Assembly (NCBI RefSeq): GCF_001189235.2
Contig: NZ_LFIP02000001.1
Span: forward strand, 1,116,001 to 1,180,000
Direction of reading: 5' to 3'
DNA from: Bradyrhizobium embrapense
GTDB taxonomy: Bacteria > Pseudomonadota > Alphaproteobacteria > Rhizobiales > Xanthobacteraceae
Length of the DNA: 64,000 bases
Numbering within the stretch: position 1 is the stretch's first letter; the number at the start of each line of letters is the position of its first letter. The notes beneath the pieces were generated by a model. The model was given only the letters and a program-made list of their open reading frames with translations. It did no database searches and was not told the origin of the DNA. This document shows, piece by piece, positions 39,113 through 48,341 of this stretch. The position numbers and the translations under genes were made by a program.

Positions 39113-40810
39113 ATGCCTGACTTCAAGGCGTTATTCGAGGCGGCGCCCGGCCTCTATCTGGTGCTGACGCAGCCTGACTTTCGCATCGTGGCAGTAAGCG
39201 ACGCCTATCTGCGCGCCACCAGGACCGAGCGCGCCGCGATCCTTGGGCGCGGGCTGTTCGAAGTATTTCCCGACAATCCGGACGATCCGGCGGCCGACGG
39301 CGCGCGCAACCTGCGCGCCTCGCTGGAGCGCGTGGTCCAGTTCCGCCGCCCCGACACCATGTCGGTGCAGAAATACGACATCCGCAAACCCGAGTCGGAG
39401 GGCGGCGGATTCGAGGAACGCTACTGGAGCCCGCGCAATACGCCGGTTTTCGGACCGACCGGACAGTTCACCTACATCATCCATCGGGTGGAAGACGTCA
39501 CCGGCTTCATTCAGCTGAAGCAGCGCGGCGCCGAACAGGACAAGCTGACCGACCGGCTGCGCGAGCGCACCGAGCAGATGGAAGCCGAAATCTTCATGCG
39601 CGCCCGCGAGGTCGAGGCCACGCGGGAGCAGCTCGAGGCCGAGCAGAAGCTGCGCCAGGTGCAGAAGATGGAGGCCGTCGGGCATCTCACCGGCGGCATC
39701 GCGCACGACTTCAACAACATCCTGACCGTCATCACGGGCCTGATCGACATCCTCGCCGAGGCCGTGGAACATGACGCCGCGCTGTCGTCGGTGACAAAAA
39801 TGATCAGCGACGCCGCCGTTCGCGGCGCCGAGGTGACCAAGCATTTGCTGGCCTTCTCGCGGCAGCAACCGCTGCAACCGCGTGAAGCCGACCTCAATAC
39901 GCTGGTGCAGGACACCGCGCGGCTGCTGCGCCCGTCGCTCGGCGAGCAGATCGAGATCGATACCGCGCTCGAGCCCGACGCCTGGCCGGCCTTCATCGAC
40001 CCCAACCATATGGCGACTGCGCTGCTCAATCTCGCCGTCAATGCCCGCGATGCGATGCCCGACGGCGGCAAGCTGATGCTGGAGACCAGCAACGTCATCC
40101 TCGACGAGGTCTATGCCGCCGCCAATCCCGATGTGCGGGCCGGTGAATATGTGATGGTCGCGGTCAGCGACACCGGCGGCGGAATCCCGGAGGGTATCCG
40201 CGAAAAGGTGTTCGAGCCGTTCTTCACCACCAAGGACACCGGCAAGGGCACCGGCCTCGGGCTGAGCATGGTGTACGGCTTCATCAAGCAGTCCGACGGG
40301 CATCTCAAGATTTATTCCGAAGAGGGCCACGGCACCTCGGTCAAGCTCTATCTGCCGCGCAGCATGGGCGACATGGTCGACGTCGAGCCGCCGCCTCCGG
40401 TCGACATGCGCGGCGGCCACGAATCCATCCTGGTCGTCGAGGACGATCCGCTGGTCCGCAATTACGTCAGCGCCCAGCTCGAGCAGCTTGGCTACCGCAC
40501 CATGGTCACCGCCAACGGCCCGGAGGCATTGGCTGCGGTCGAGAACGGCTTCGTCTGCGACGTGCTGTTCACCGACGTCATCATGTCCGGCGGCATGAAC
40601 GGCCGGCAGGTGGCCGATGCCGTGATCGCCAAGCTGCCCTCGGTGCGCGTGCTCTTTACGTCGGGCTATACCGAGGACGCGATCATTCATCACGGCCGTC
40701 TCGACCCGGACGTGACGCTGTTGCCAAAACCCTATCGCAAGGCCGATCTCGCCCGGATGATCCGGCAGGTGCTGGCCCAGCCTCCGGCATCGGCGGTGGC
40801 GGCCAAGTAA
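39113..40810 (+). CDS. PAS hybrid histidine kinase with receiver domain
   Basis: The 565-residue soluble kinase has a PAS domain ([20 protein letters not shown], about residues 6-130), a coiled linker and an H-box ([14 protein letters not shown] near residue 200). The N and G boxes ([34 protein letters not shown]) and a C-terminal receiver with the aspartate in [12 protein letters not shown] follow. No membrane segment or output domain is seen. The ATG at 39113 lacks a good ribosome site; GGGAGGA stands before an in-frame CTG at 39092, so the true start is uncertain. It follows cbbR after 157 bp. Confidence 0.88.
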   Translation: MPDFKALFEAAPGLYLVLTQPDFRIVAVSDAYLRATRTERAAILGRGLFEVFPDNPDDPAADGARNLRASLERVVQFRRPDTMSVQKYDIRKPESEGGGFEERYWSPRNTPVFGPTGQFTYIIHRVEDVTGFIQLKQRGAEQDKLTDRLRERTEQMEAEIFMRAREVEATREQLEAEQKLRQVQKMEAVGHLTGGIAHDFNNILTVITGLIDILAEAVEHDAALSSVTKMISDAAVRGAEVTKHLLAFSRQQPLQPREADLNTLVQDTARLLRPSLGEQIEIDTALEPDAWPAFIDPNHMATALLNLAVNARDAMPDGGKLMLETSNVILDEVYAAANPDVRAGEYVMVAVSDTGGGIPEGIREKVFEPFFTTKDTGKGTGLGLSMVYGFIKQSDGHLKIYSEEGHGTSVKLYLPRSMGDMVDVEPPPPVDMRGGHESILVVEDDPLVRNYVSAQLEQLGYRTMVTANGPEALAAVENGFVCDVLFTDVIMSGGMNGRQVADAVIAKLPSVRVLFTSGYTEDAIIHHGRLDPDVTLLPKPYRKADLARMIRQVLAQPPASAVAAK

Positions 40811-40832
40811 CCCGACTTGTAACGCGGCTTGC

Positions 40833-41255
40833 TCAGGGACCAAAGCTCGAGCGGCTCTGGATCTTCCAGGTGCCGCCGAGCAGGCTCAGCACATAGAGGG
40901 AATCGTAGACCCCGATGACCGATCCGTCCTCGCGGTAGCGCGTATAGCGGACGGCGTAATGCGCCTTGGCCGGCGAGGACTGTACGAGCCTGGTCTCATT
41001 CCAGGCGCTGTGATGCCAGCCGTCCTGCTTGCGCAGCCGCTCGAACAGGTCCATCGGATTGTTGCCGGGCTGCTGATAGACGGTGACCACGCCGCCGGCG
41101 ATCCGCACATGCGGGAAGTGCATCAACGCGTCCATGGCTGACGCGTCATAGCGATTGAGCGCCGCCATCCAGCGCGTCAGAATATCTTCACATCTGGCTT
41201 GGTCATCGCGCGAGATCCGCGCTTCGACGGTGTAGGTCGCGGCCGGCTCCGGCAT
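40833..41255 (-). CDS. NTF2/SnoaL-like protein
   Basis: The 140-residue product has the cone-shaped NTF2-like pattern: an N-terminal helix (ILTRWMAALNRYDASAMDAL), then HFPHVRIAGGVVTVY and a final strand YVLSLLGGTWKIQSRSSF. Such proteins are small-molecule enzymes or binders; no catalytic set is clear. Its ATG overlaps the TetR stop by 1 bp (TGATG), so the two genes are co-transcribed. Confidence 0.75.
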   Translation of the reverse strand: MPEPAATYTVEARISRDDQARCEDILTRWMAALNRYDASAMDALMHFPHVRIAGGVVTVYQQPGNNPMDLFERLRKQDGWHHSAWNETRLVQSSPAKAHYAVRYTRYREDGSVIGVYDSLYVLSLLGGTWKIQSRSSFGP

Positions 41256-41959
41256 CACGCGTCTCCGCTTTGCTTGTTGATCTGATCGGCCGGCACGGCG
41301 CACCCGAACAGGAACAGCCCGGCACAGGCCTTGGCGCGGGCCTCGATCTGCGCCCGCGACAGCGGTGGCCGATGGCCATACATCACGTCGCGTTGCGGCT
41401 GGAAGACCAGCATGCCAAGCAGCATTCCCGCGGCAGCCTGTGCGTCGTCCACTGCTAGCCGTCCCCGCCGCTGCTGCGTACCCAGCCACGCAGCCAGCGC
41501 GCCGAGGGTCCGCTGCATCGCCTTCTCGTAGAACATCTCGGCGATGTCGGGGAATTTGTCGCTGTCGGCCAGGATGATCCGCTGGAGTGCGATGACCTCG
41601 GCATCGAGTATGAGCTCGGCACAGGTCAGCAGCGCGGCCTCCAGCGCCGCCGCGATATCGCGGCCATCGCACGCGCCGAGATTAACGCTGGATATGAATC
41701 GGTCCATACGGTCCGTCACCGTGCCTTCGAACAGCGCCAACTTGGTTGGGATCAAACGATAGAGCGTCTTGGTGGAGACGCCGGCCCGGCACGCCACGTC
41801 GGCGATGCTGGCCGCCGCAAACCCGCGCTCTGAAAATTCACGCCGCGCGGCGTCATAGATCAGCGCACGCGTCTCATCGTCGGAACGAAGCTGCGGCCGC
41901 CCGCGGCCACGCCGCGCCGGCGCCGTTTGCTCTGTCTGGTCCTTGCCGTTTCGGTTCAT
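41255..41959 (-). CDS. TetR/AcrR-family repressor
   Basis: The 234-residue protein has an AT-hook-like basic start (RRGRGRPQLRS) and a TetR helix-turn-helix (SIADVACRAGVSTKTLYRLI, about residues 50-70). The C-terminal ligand domain resembles the AefR type. It diverges from an HlyD/DHA2 efflux pair, and a 22-bp inverted repeat lies 25 bp from its start, so it probably represses the pump and itself. Confidence 0.88.
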   Translation of the reverse strand: MNRNGKDQTEQTAPARRGRGRPQLRSDDETRALIYDAARREFSERGFAAASIADVACRAGVSTKTLYRLIPTKLALFEGTVTDRMDRFISSVNLGACDGRDIAAALEAALLTCAELILDAEVIALQRIILADSDKFPDIAEMFYEKAMQRTLGALAAWLGTQQRRGRLAVDDAQAAAGMLLGMLVFQPQRDVMYGHRPPLSRAQIEARAKACAGLFLFGCAVPADQINKQSGDA

Positions 41960-41983
41960 GCGCGAGCCATGCTTTTAGATGAC

Positions 41984-42005
41984 GACTGTCATTCTATTGA
42001 CAGTC
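41984..42005. promoter_or_regulatory. TetR-type operator
   Basis: GACTGTCA and TGACAGTC form a perfect 8-bp inverted repeat with a 6-bp spacer. A second overlapping repeat, ATGAC-GACT-GTCAT, precedes it. It lies between the repressor and the efflux genes and is the likely repressor site. Confidence 0.7.
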
Positions 42006-42114
42006 CAAATATGGGCTCTATTTTGGAAAACATCAAGTTTCCTAATTATCCCGGGTGACCGACCTCAAAATTCGTAAGGTTTCCCAGACGGATAGAGCAT
42101 CAGGAGCGCCTGCC

Positions 42115-43302
42115 ATGAGCCAACATGAAACGTCCTTCAAGGCCGAGAGCCAGGTTCCGGCCGGGGCCGGCAAGCAGTTGATCGCCAATCCGGAGGCCGC
42201 CAAGCCCCCCGCCGCCAAGGGCAAGCTACGCCGCCTGCTGATGACCGGCGCAGCTCTCGCCGTCCTCGCGGGCGGCGCCTGGTACGGCTGGGATTACTGG
42301 ACGGTCGGCCGCTTCCAGGTTTCGACCGACGACGCCTATGTGAAGGCCGACAACACCACGATCGCACCGAAGGTCTCCGGCTATCTCACTGCGGTGCTGG
42401 TCGGCGACAATGAGCAGGTGCGCGCCGGCCAGATCCTGGCACGGATCGACGAGCGCGATTTCAAGGTCGCGCTTGATCAATCGAAGGCCGATGTCGCTGC
42501 CGCCGAAGCCGCGATCACCAGCAAACGCGCCCAGCTCGACGTGCAGCACTCCGTGATCGAGGCGGCGCGCGCGACGCTTGCGGTGGATACCGCGACGCAG
42601 ACCTTCGCCGAGCAGGAGAACAAGCGCTACACCGACCTCGCCGGCACGGGCTACGGCAGCCTGCAGAACGCACAGCAGGCGCAGTCGCGCTACGCCAGCG
42701 CGCAGGCCGCCATCACCCGCGACACCGCAAACCTCGCCTCCGCCGAGCGCCAGGTGGAACTGCTCAAGGCCGAGATCGCCCAGGCGATCGCGGCATTGGG
42801 ACGGGCCACTGCCCTGCAACACCAGGCCGAGCTCAATCTTAGCTACACCACCATCATCGCGCCGATCGACGGCGTCGTCGGCAACCGCACGCTGCGGACA
42901 GGCCAGTACGTGCAGGCCGGCACGCAGTTGATGTCGCTGGTGCCGGCTACCGGCGCCTATGTGATCGCGAACTACAAGGAGACGCAGCTTACCCATGTCC
43001 GCAAGGGCCAGCCGGTCGAGATCGAGGTCGACATGTTCCCCGGTCAGGTCGTGCGCGGCCATGTCGACAGCCTCGCGCCGGCAAGCGGTCAGGAGTTCGC
43101 GCTGCTGCCGCCGGACAACGCCACCGGCAACTTCACCAAGGTGGTGCAGCGTATCCCGGTCAAGATCGTGCTCGACGCAACCAATGTCGATTTGCGGCCG
43201 GGCATGTCGGTGATCCCCTCCATCGCGACGCTGTCGCATCCTGCCGGGGAAGCTCCGCGCTCCAGCACGTCTCCCAAGCTTGCTGTCGCCTCATTCAAAT
43301 AG
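42115..43302 (+). CDS. HlyD/EmrA-type membrane fusion protein
   Basis: The 395-residue periplasmic adaptor has one N-terminal transmembrane helix (LLMTGAALAVLAGGAWYGW, about residues 42-60), a lipoyl half-motif (VSTDDAYVKADNTTIAPKV) and long coiled coils. The matching half-motif follows (LSYTTIIAPIDGVVGNRTL). It bridges the DHA2 pump to an outer-membrane channel encoded elsewhere. AGGAG 8 bp upstream supports the ATG at 42115 over an earlier in-frame start. The pump gene follows after 8 bp. Confidence 0.9.
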   Translation: MSQHETSFKAESQVPAGAGKQLIANPEAAKPPAAKGKLRRLLMTGAALAVLAGGAWYGWDYWTVGRFQVSTDDAYVKADNTTIAPKVSGYLTAVLVGDNEQVRAGQILARIDERDFKVALDQSKADVAAAEAAITSKRAQLDVQHSVIEAARATLAVDTATQTFAEQENKRYTDLAGTGYGSLQNAQQAQSRYASAQAAITRDTANLASAERQVELLKAEIAQAIAALGRATALQHQAELNLSYTTIIAPIDGVVGNRTLRTGQYVQAGTQLMSLVPATGAYVIANYKETQLTHVRKGQPVEIEVDMFPGQVVRGHVDSLAPASGQEFALLPPDNATGNFTKVVQRIPVKIVLDATNVDLRPGMSVIPSIATLSHPAGEAPRSSTSPKLAVASFK

Positions 43303-43310
43303 GTGATGTC

Positions 43311-44918
43311 ATGTCCGACCTCGCGCTCTCCTCCCCCGCCGCGGCTTCCCCCGCTGCCACCGTGGATCCCAATCGCGCCAGCGTGACCGTCTGGATCTCG
43401 ATCCTGGCGGCCATGATCGGTGCCTTCATGGCGATCCTCAACATCCAGATCACCAACGCATCGCTGCTCAACATCGAGGGCGGCATCGGAACCGGCGTCG
43501 ACAACGGGTCCTGGATCTCGACGTCCTATCTGATCGGCGAGATCGTGGTGATCCCGCTCACCGACTATCTCAGCCGAGTGTTCTCGTTCCGCAAGATCAT
43601 CATCACCTTCGCTACGCTGTTCGCGGCCTTCTCGGTCGCCTGCGCCTTCACCCACGATCTGCCCTCGATGATCGCGATGCGCGGCCTGCAGGGCTTCTTC
43701 GGTGGCGTGCTGATCCCGATGGCCTTTACGCTTGTCTTCACCAAGCTGCCGAAGCCGCAGCAGCCGATTGGGCTGGCGATGTTCGCGCTCGCGGTGACCT
43801 TTGCGCCGGCGATCGGCCCGACCATCGGCGGCTACCTGACCGAAAATTACGGCTGGCAAACCATCTTCTTCGTCAACGTGATCCCGACCGCTGTCATGGT
43901 CGCGACCCTGTATTTCACGCTGCAGCGCCAGCCGATGCGGCTGCATCTGCTGCGCGAGGGCGATTGGCTCGGCATCATCACGATGGCGATCGGCCTGTCG
44001 TCATTGCAGGCGGTGCTCGAGGAAGGCAACAAGGACGACTGGTTCGGCTCGCCCTTCATCGTCAAGCTCGCCGTGATCGCCGCGGTCAGCCTGACCCTGT
44101 TCATCTGGATCGAGCTTGTGGTCGAGAAGCCGCTGCTCCGGCTGCGGCTCCTGACCCAGCGCAGCTTCGGCTTCGGTACCATCTCGGCGGTGTTCGTCGG
44201 CTTTGCGCTGTTCGGCTCGGTCTATCTGCTGCCCGCCTATCTCGGCCAGGTGCAGCGCTACAATGCCGAGCAGATCGGCCAGGTGCTGGCCTGGACCGGC
44301 CTGCCGCAACTGATCCTGATCCCGCTGGTGCCGAAGCTGATGCAGCGCTTCGATGCCCGCCTGATCGCGTTCACCGGCATGACGCTGTTCGCGATCTCCT
44401 CCTTCATGAACATCCAGATGTCGCTCGACTATTCCGGCGACCAGTTTTTCTATCCGAACATCGTTCGCGCCGTCGGCCAGGCGATCACGCTGGCGCCGCT
44501 GTCCGCCATCAGCCTCGGCAGTGTCGCGCCGCAGGATGCGCCGGCGGCCTCCGGCATCTCCAACATGATGCGCAACCTCGGCGGCGCGATCGGAACGGCG
44601 CTGCTCTCGACCATCGTCACCAAGCGCGAGCAGTTCCACTCCAACATCATCGGCCAGTCCGTTCACCTCGGCCGCGACGAGGTGCGGACCCGGATCGCCG
44701 AGGTCACCAACTACTTCCTCAGCCACGGCATCTCGGACCCCGCCACCGCACACAGCCAGGCCATCGTGGCGATCGGCAACATCGTGAAGCGTCAGGCGCT
44801 GGTGCTTGGCTTCAGTGACGCCTTCGCCGTGATCGGCGTCGTGCTGGCGCTCGCCGCGATTGCGATCGTTCTGACCGGCAAGCCGAAAACCGCGGCGGGC
44901 GGCGCCGGTGCGCATTGA
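43311..44918 (+). CDS. DHA2-family drug/proton antiporter, EmrB-like
   Basis: The 535-residue protein has about 14 hydrophobic segments and the antiporter motif C region GPTIGGYLTENYGWQTIFF near residue 165. Its opening TVWISILAAMIGAFMAILN is typical of EmrB/QacA pumps. With the HlyD-like adaptor it exports drugs or other hydrophobic compounds. The operon is probably controlled by the divergent TetR protein. Confidence 0.9.
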   Translation: MSDLALSSPAAASPAATVDPNRASVTVWISILAAMIGAFMAILNIQITNASLLNIEGGIGTGVDNGSWISTSYLIGEIVVIPLTDYLSRVFSFRKIIITFATLFAAFSVACAFTHDLPSMIAMRGLQGFFGGVLIPMAFTLVFTKLPKPQQPIGLAMFALAVTFAPAIGPTIGGYLTENYGWQTIFFVNVIPTAVMVATLYFTLQRQPMRLHLLREGDWLGIITMAIGLSSLQAVLEEGNKDDWFGSPFIVKLAVIAAVSLTLFIWIELVVEKPLLRLRLLTQRSFGFGTISAVFVGFALFGSVYLLPAYLGQVQRYNAEQIGQVLAWTGLPQLILIPLVPKLMQRFDARLIAFTGMTLFAISSFMNIQMSLDYSGDQFFYPNIVRAVGQAITLAPLSAISLGSVAPQDAPAASGISNMMRNLGGAIGTALLSTIVTKREQFHSNIIGQSVHLGRDEVRTRIAEVTNYFLSHGISDPATAHSQAIVAIGNIVKRQALVLGFSDAFAVIGVVLALAAIAIVLTGKPKTAAGGAGAH

Positions 44919-44925
44919 ACGCGGA

Positions 44926-44947
44926 GGCGGCGGCCACGGCCGCCGCC
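44926..44947. terminator. Bidirectional hairpin terminator
   Basis: GGCGGCGGCC and GGCCGCCGCC form a 10-bp GC stem between the convergent efflux and ligase gene ends, with GAGG/CCTC extending it. There is no long U run, so it may stop transcription only in part. Confidence 0.55.
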
Positions 44948-44953
44948 TTGCCT

Positions 44954-46597
44954 CTAGCTCGCCTCGCGCAGCTTGAAGCGCTGGATCTTTCCGGTCTGGG
45001 TCTTCGGCAGCGCTTCGACAAAAGCGATCGCGCGGGGATATTTGTACGGCGCGATCGTCGCCTTGACGTGATCCTGCAACAGCTTGACCTCGACATCGTC
45101 GCTGCGCGCGCCCTGCTTCAGCACGACGAAGGCCGAGACGATCTGTCCCCGCTCCTCGTCGGGTGCGCCGATCACCGCACACTCCGCGACGTCGGGATGG
45201 CCGAGCAGCGCCGCTTCGACCTCGGGACCGGCGATGTTGTAGCCCGCGGAGATGATCATGTCGTCGGCGCGCGCCACGAATGACAGCCGGCCGTTCTCGT
45301 CGCTGACGAAGGCATCGCCGGTGATGTTCCAGCCATCGCGGACATACTTGGTCTGCCGAGAATCGGCGAGATAGCGGCAACCGGTCGGGCCGCGAACCGC
45401 CAGCTTGCCGACCTGGCCCGCCGGCAACTCGTTCATGTCCTCGTCGACGATCTTCGCCTGGTAGCCGCTCACGGGCGTGCCCGTGGTGCCGGCGACGGCG
45501 CTGCCGATTCGGTTGGTGATGAAGATGTGCAGCAACTCGGTGCTGCCGATGCCGTCGAGGATCGGCTTGCCGGTTTTCCTGGTCCAGCTCTCGAACACCG
45601 GCGCCGGCAGCGTCTCGCCGGCCGAGACCGCGAGCCGCAGCGACGACAGATCGGCGCCCTTGTCCATCGCGGCCAGCATCGCCCGATAGGCCGTCGGCGC
45701 GGTGAAGCAGATCGTCGCCTTGTAGGTCTCGATGATCCGGATCATCTCGCTCGGCGCCGCGTTCTCCAGCAGCGTCGCGGTAGCGCCGAAGCGCAGCGGG
45801 AAGATCGCCAGCCCGCCGAGGCCGAACGTGAACGCGAGCGGCGGCGAGCCGACGAACACATCGTCCGGCGTCACCTTGAGCACGTCCCGCGCATAGCCAT
45901 CCGCGACGATCAGGAGATCGCGGTGGAAGTGCATGGTCGCCTTGGGCTCGCCCGTGGTGCCCGACGTGAAGCCGAGCAGCGCGACGTCGTCGCGGCCGGT
46001 CTTCACCGCATCGAACTTGACCGGTTTGTTCAGCGCGATCCGGTCGAGCTCGGCGTCGTGGTTCTGCGTACCGTCGAAGTTAACGACCTGCTTGAGGAAT
46101 TTGCTGGTCTTGGCGCAGGCCACCAACTCGTCGGCGATGCGGCTGTCGGTCAGCGCCAGCGCAATCTCGGCCTTGTCGACGATCTTAGCCAGTTCGCCGG
46201 CGCGCAGCATCGGCATGGTGTTGACGACGACGGCGCCAGCCTTGGTCGCCGCAAGCCAGGCCGCGACCAGCGCCGGGTTGTTGCCGGAGCGGATCAGGAC
46301 GCGATTGCCGGGCTTGACGCCGTAATTCTCCACCAGCGCGTGCGCCAGGCGGTTCGACCAGTCGGTCAATTCCTTGTAGGTGCGCTGGCGGCCGTTGCCG
46401 ATCAGCGCGATGCGATCGCCCATGCCCTGCTCGACGATGCGGTCGGTCAGCTCGACCGCGGCATTGAGATAATCGGGATAGCTAAACTCGGGCCGGTCGA
46501 GCAGCAGCTTCGGCCACTGCGCGAATGGCGGCAGGTTGCGCCGCGCGAAATCGTCGACATGCCCAGATGGGCTGAGCCCGGGAAATTCACCTGACAT
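44954..46597 (-). CDS. Benzoate/2-aminobenzoate-CoA ligase
   Basis: The 547-residue AMP-forming ligase has the A3 loop FTSGTTGEPKATMHFHRD near residue 185, then DGIGSTELLHIF near residue 330 and the A7/A8 region GWNITGDAF through SAGYNIAGPEVEA. The catalytic lysine lies in PKTQTGKIQRFK near the end. The sequence is of the benzoate/2-aminobenzoate-CoA ligase group. The fused monooxygenase/reductase in the same cluster favours 2-aminobenzoate or salicylate as substrate. I placed the start at the ATG at 46597; the longer frame reads through the neighbouring hydrolase. Confidence 0.87.
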   Translation of the reverse strand: MSGEFPGLSPSGHVDDFARRNLPPFAQWPKLLLDRPEFSYPDYLNAAVELTDRIVEQGMGDRIALIGNGRQRTYKELTDWSNRLAHALVENYGVKPGNRVLIRSGNNPALVAAWLAATKAGAVVVNTMPMLRAGELAKIVDKAEIALALTDSRIADELVACAKTSKFLKQVVNFDGTQNHDAELDRIALNKPVKFDAVKTGRDDVALLGFTSGTTGEPKATMHFHRDLLIVADGYARDVLKVTPDDVFVGSPPLAFTFGLGGLAIFPLRFGATATLLENAAPSEMIRIIETYKATICFTAPTAYRAMLAAMDKGADLSSLRLAVSAGETLPAPVFESWTRKTGKPILDGIGSTELLHIFITNRIGSAVAGTTGTPVSGYQAKIVDEDMNELPAGQVGKLAVRGPTGCRYLADSRQTKYVRDGWNITGDAFVSDENGRLSFVARADDMIISAGYNIAGPEVEAALLGHPDVAECAVIGAPDEERGQIVSAFVVLKQGARSDDVEVKLLQDHVKATIAPYKYPRAIAFVEALPKTQTGKIQRFKLREAS

Positions 46598-46679
46598 TCG
46601 ATTGCCCCTCGCTTTCCATCCAGAAAGGCCAAGACCAACATCGTATCGAGGACGCCCGGCAGCGTTCCAAACGCCAATC

Positions 46680-46695
46680 ATTTTATACTTAAAAT
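46680..46695. promoter_or_regulatory. MarR-type operator upstream of the aryl-CoA ligase
   Basis: ATTTTATACTTAAAAT is an inverted repeat (ATTTTA-TACT-TAAAAT) 83 bp upstream of the ligase start. The same 16 bp plus ATAAT flanks recur at 56049-56070 before the fused monooxygenase gene. The MarR gene at 47557 is the likely binder. Confidence 0.75.
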
Positions 46696-46737
46696 AATTT
46701 GGCGCAAGGGTGGAGAATGGCTGCGGCCCCTGGAATC

Positions 46738-47553
46738 TCAGATCTGCGTGAGCTGCTTCAGCCGCGCGACCATGTCCGACTCCGGGTCGGCGAGCGGAGC
46801 GATCGCGGTGAAATGATTGGCGTCGGGCAAGGTGCCGAATCGCGTCGTCACACCCGCTCTGCCCCAGACGTCGGCGATGGTCTGGCTCTGCCGGTGATAT
46901 TCGGCACTCTCGGCGCCGCCAACCACCGCATCGAGCGTCGCGCCTGCGGGCGCTTTCCATAGCAACGGGCTCGCCGCCCTTGCCGCGTCGCGGTCGAGCC
47001 CAAGCGCCTTGTTGATGGAGGTGCCGACCAGCGGCTCGAGCTCGAACAGGCCGGAGATCGCGTAAGCAGCCCTGACCAGATTCGTCGGCAGCGACGTATC
47101 GTAGACCGGCCAATCGGTCGCGAGCATGCATGCGGCAAGATGCCCGCCCGCGGAATGCCCCGACACGACCAGCGGCCGGCCGAGTTTTGCAAGTTCGCGG
47201 CACGCCGCGCGCATCTCGCCGATGATGTCGCCGATTGAGACATTGGGGCAGAGGTCGTAGCTCGGCACCGCGACGCTGATGCCGTGGCCGTTGAGGCCCC
47301 GCGCGCAGTGGCTGGACGACGAGCCGTCCAGCGCCTGCCAATAGCCGCCATGGATGAAGACCACCAGCGGCCCGTCGCTGTTACCCTCGAACAGGTCGAT
47401 GACGTTGCGGCTGCCGGCACCGTAGCTCAGCCGCCGCGGCGGGTGCTGTTCGCGATAGGCCGCGGAGTCCCGCGCCCAGCCGGCCATCAGCGCCGGGTTT
47501 TCCGGCACTCGCGCCCGGTTGTTATATTCGACCTCGTAATCGATCTCGCTCAC
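46738..47553 (-). CDS. Alpha/beta hydrolase, kynurenine-formamidase-like
   Basis: The 271-residue hydrolase has the oxyanion motif VVFIHGGYWQALDG near residue 68, the nucleophile elbow VSGHSAGGHLA near residue 135 and a late histidine in PDANHFTAIAPL. HGGYW with GHSAGGH is typical of kynurenine formamidase-like esterases. In this cluster it could release an aromatic amine or acid from an amide or ester. It lies 3 bp after the MarR gene on the same strand. Confidence 0.83.
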   Translation of the reverse strand: MSEIDYEVEYNNRARVPENPALMAGWARDSAAYREQHPPRRLSYGAGSRNVIDLFEGNSDGPLVVFIHGGYWQALDGSSSSHCARGLNGHGISVAVPSYDLCPNVSIGDIIGEMRAACRELAKLGRPLVVSGHSAGGHLAACMLATDWPVYDTSLPTNLVRAAYAISGLFELEPLVGTSINKALGLDRDAARAASPLLWKAPAGATLDAVVGGAESAEYHRQSQTIADVWGRAGVTTRFGTLPDANHFTAIAPLADPESDMVARLKQLTQI

Positions 47554-47556
47554 GGC

Positions 47557-48051
47557 TTAAGCGGTCCTTGCCTTGGCGGAACGCTGGGCCGAGCCTTTGG
47601 CCTTGGCGAGCAGCCGCATCAGTTCGCGGATATCCTTCGGCGACAAATCGCCGAAGATATCGGCGATCCACTTCTCGTGCTCGGCCGCCATCTTGCGGAA
47701 TTCGGCGCGGCCAAGCTTGGTCAGCCGGATGAACTGCACGCGGCGGTCGGTCTCCGAGGTGCGGCGATCGAGATGACCGGACTCGACCAGCCGCTCGACC
47801 AGCCCGGTGACGTTGCCGTTCGACACCATCATCCGCTTCGAAAGGTCCGACAGCGTCATGCCGTCCGGCACCTTGTCGAGCTGGGCCATCAGGTCGAAGC
47901 GCGGCAGCGTGACGTCGAACTTCTCGCGCAACTGGCTGCGTACCTCGCCTTCGATCAGCGTGGTGCAGGTCAAGAGGCGGAGCCACAGCCTGAGCTCGGT
48001 GCCGTGATCGTCCGGCAATTCGACGGCTTTGGTTTCGGAATCGAGGTTCAT
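47557..48051 (-). CDS. MarR-family regulator
   Basis: The 164-residue winged-helix protein shows TLPRFDLMAQLDKVPDGMTL, the recognition helix MMVSNGNVTGLVERLVESG near residue 80 and the wing RRTSETDRRVQFIRLT. MarR proteins of this kind commonly respond to aromatic acids or their CoA thioesters. The shared palindrome before the two CoA-pathway genes is its likely target. I chose the ATG at 48051; the longer frame enters the divergent promoter. Confidence 0.88.
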   Translation of the reverse strand: MNLDSETKAVELPDDHGTELRLWLRLLTCTTLIEGEVRSQLREKFDVTLPRFDLMAQLDKVPDGMTLSDLSKRMMVSNGNVTGLVERLVESGHLDRRTSETDRRVQFIRLTKLGRAEFRKMAAEHEKWIADIFGDLSPKDIRELMRLLAKAKGSAQRSAKARTA

Positions 48052-48194
48052 GCGGCGATCGTGCCTTCGCGGCGGGTCCCGGCCGGGCCGGTTGTTTTGA
48101 GCTTCAAGCAATTCGCGCTGCGCCGCAAGGACAATTGCGAATCCTGCCTGATAAGCCAGACCGATCCCTGCAATTTCTTTAAACCTCAAGCAAT

Positions 48195-48210
48195 TGGCGC
48201 GACGCTTGCA
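48195..48210 (+). promoter_or_regulatory. Putative sigma-54 promoter (-24/-12)
   Basis: TGGCGCGACGCTTGCA matches the sigma-54 consensus TGGCACG-N4-TTGCA with one mismatch and the required GG-N10-GC spacing. It points at the binding-protein gene, 131 bp upstream of its start. An enhancer-binding activator was not seen in the window. Confidence 0.5.
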
Positions 48211-48341
48211 TGTGCCTCGCTGCATGGTGCTGGCTTGCCCTGGCACGACGCCACATCGCTTGCGGCGGTCGCGCGCGTCAGACTAAGCTGAGGCCAAACG
48301 GGCGGAAGCCGAAACATCACGGCGGTTGTTGGGGGAGAGAC

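Noticed and set aside
48241..48260. A second sigma-54 site (TGGCACGACG) before the receptor gene
   Set aside because: The -24 half is perfect but there is no TTGC at the required 10-bp distance.
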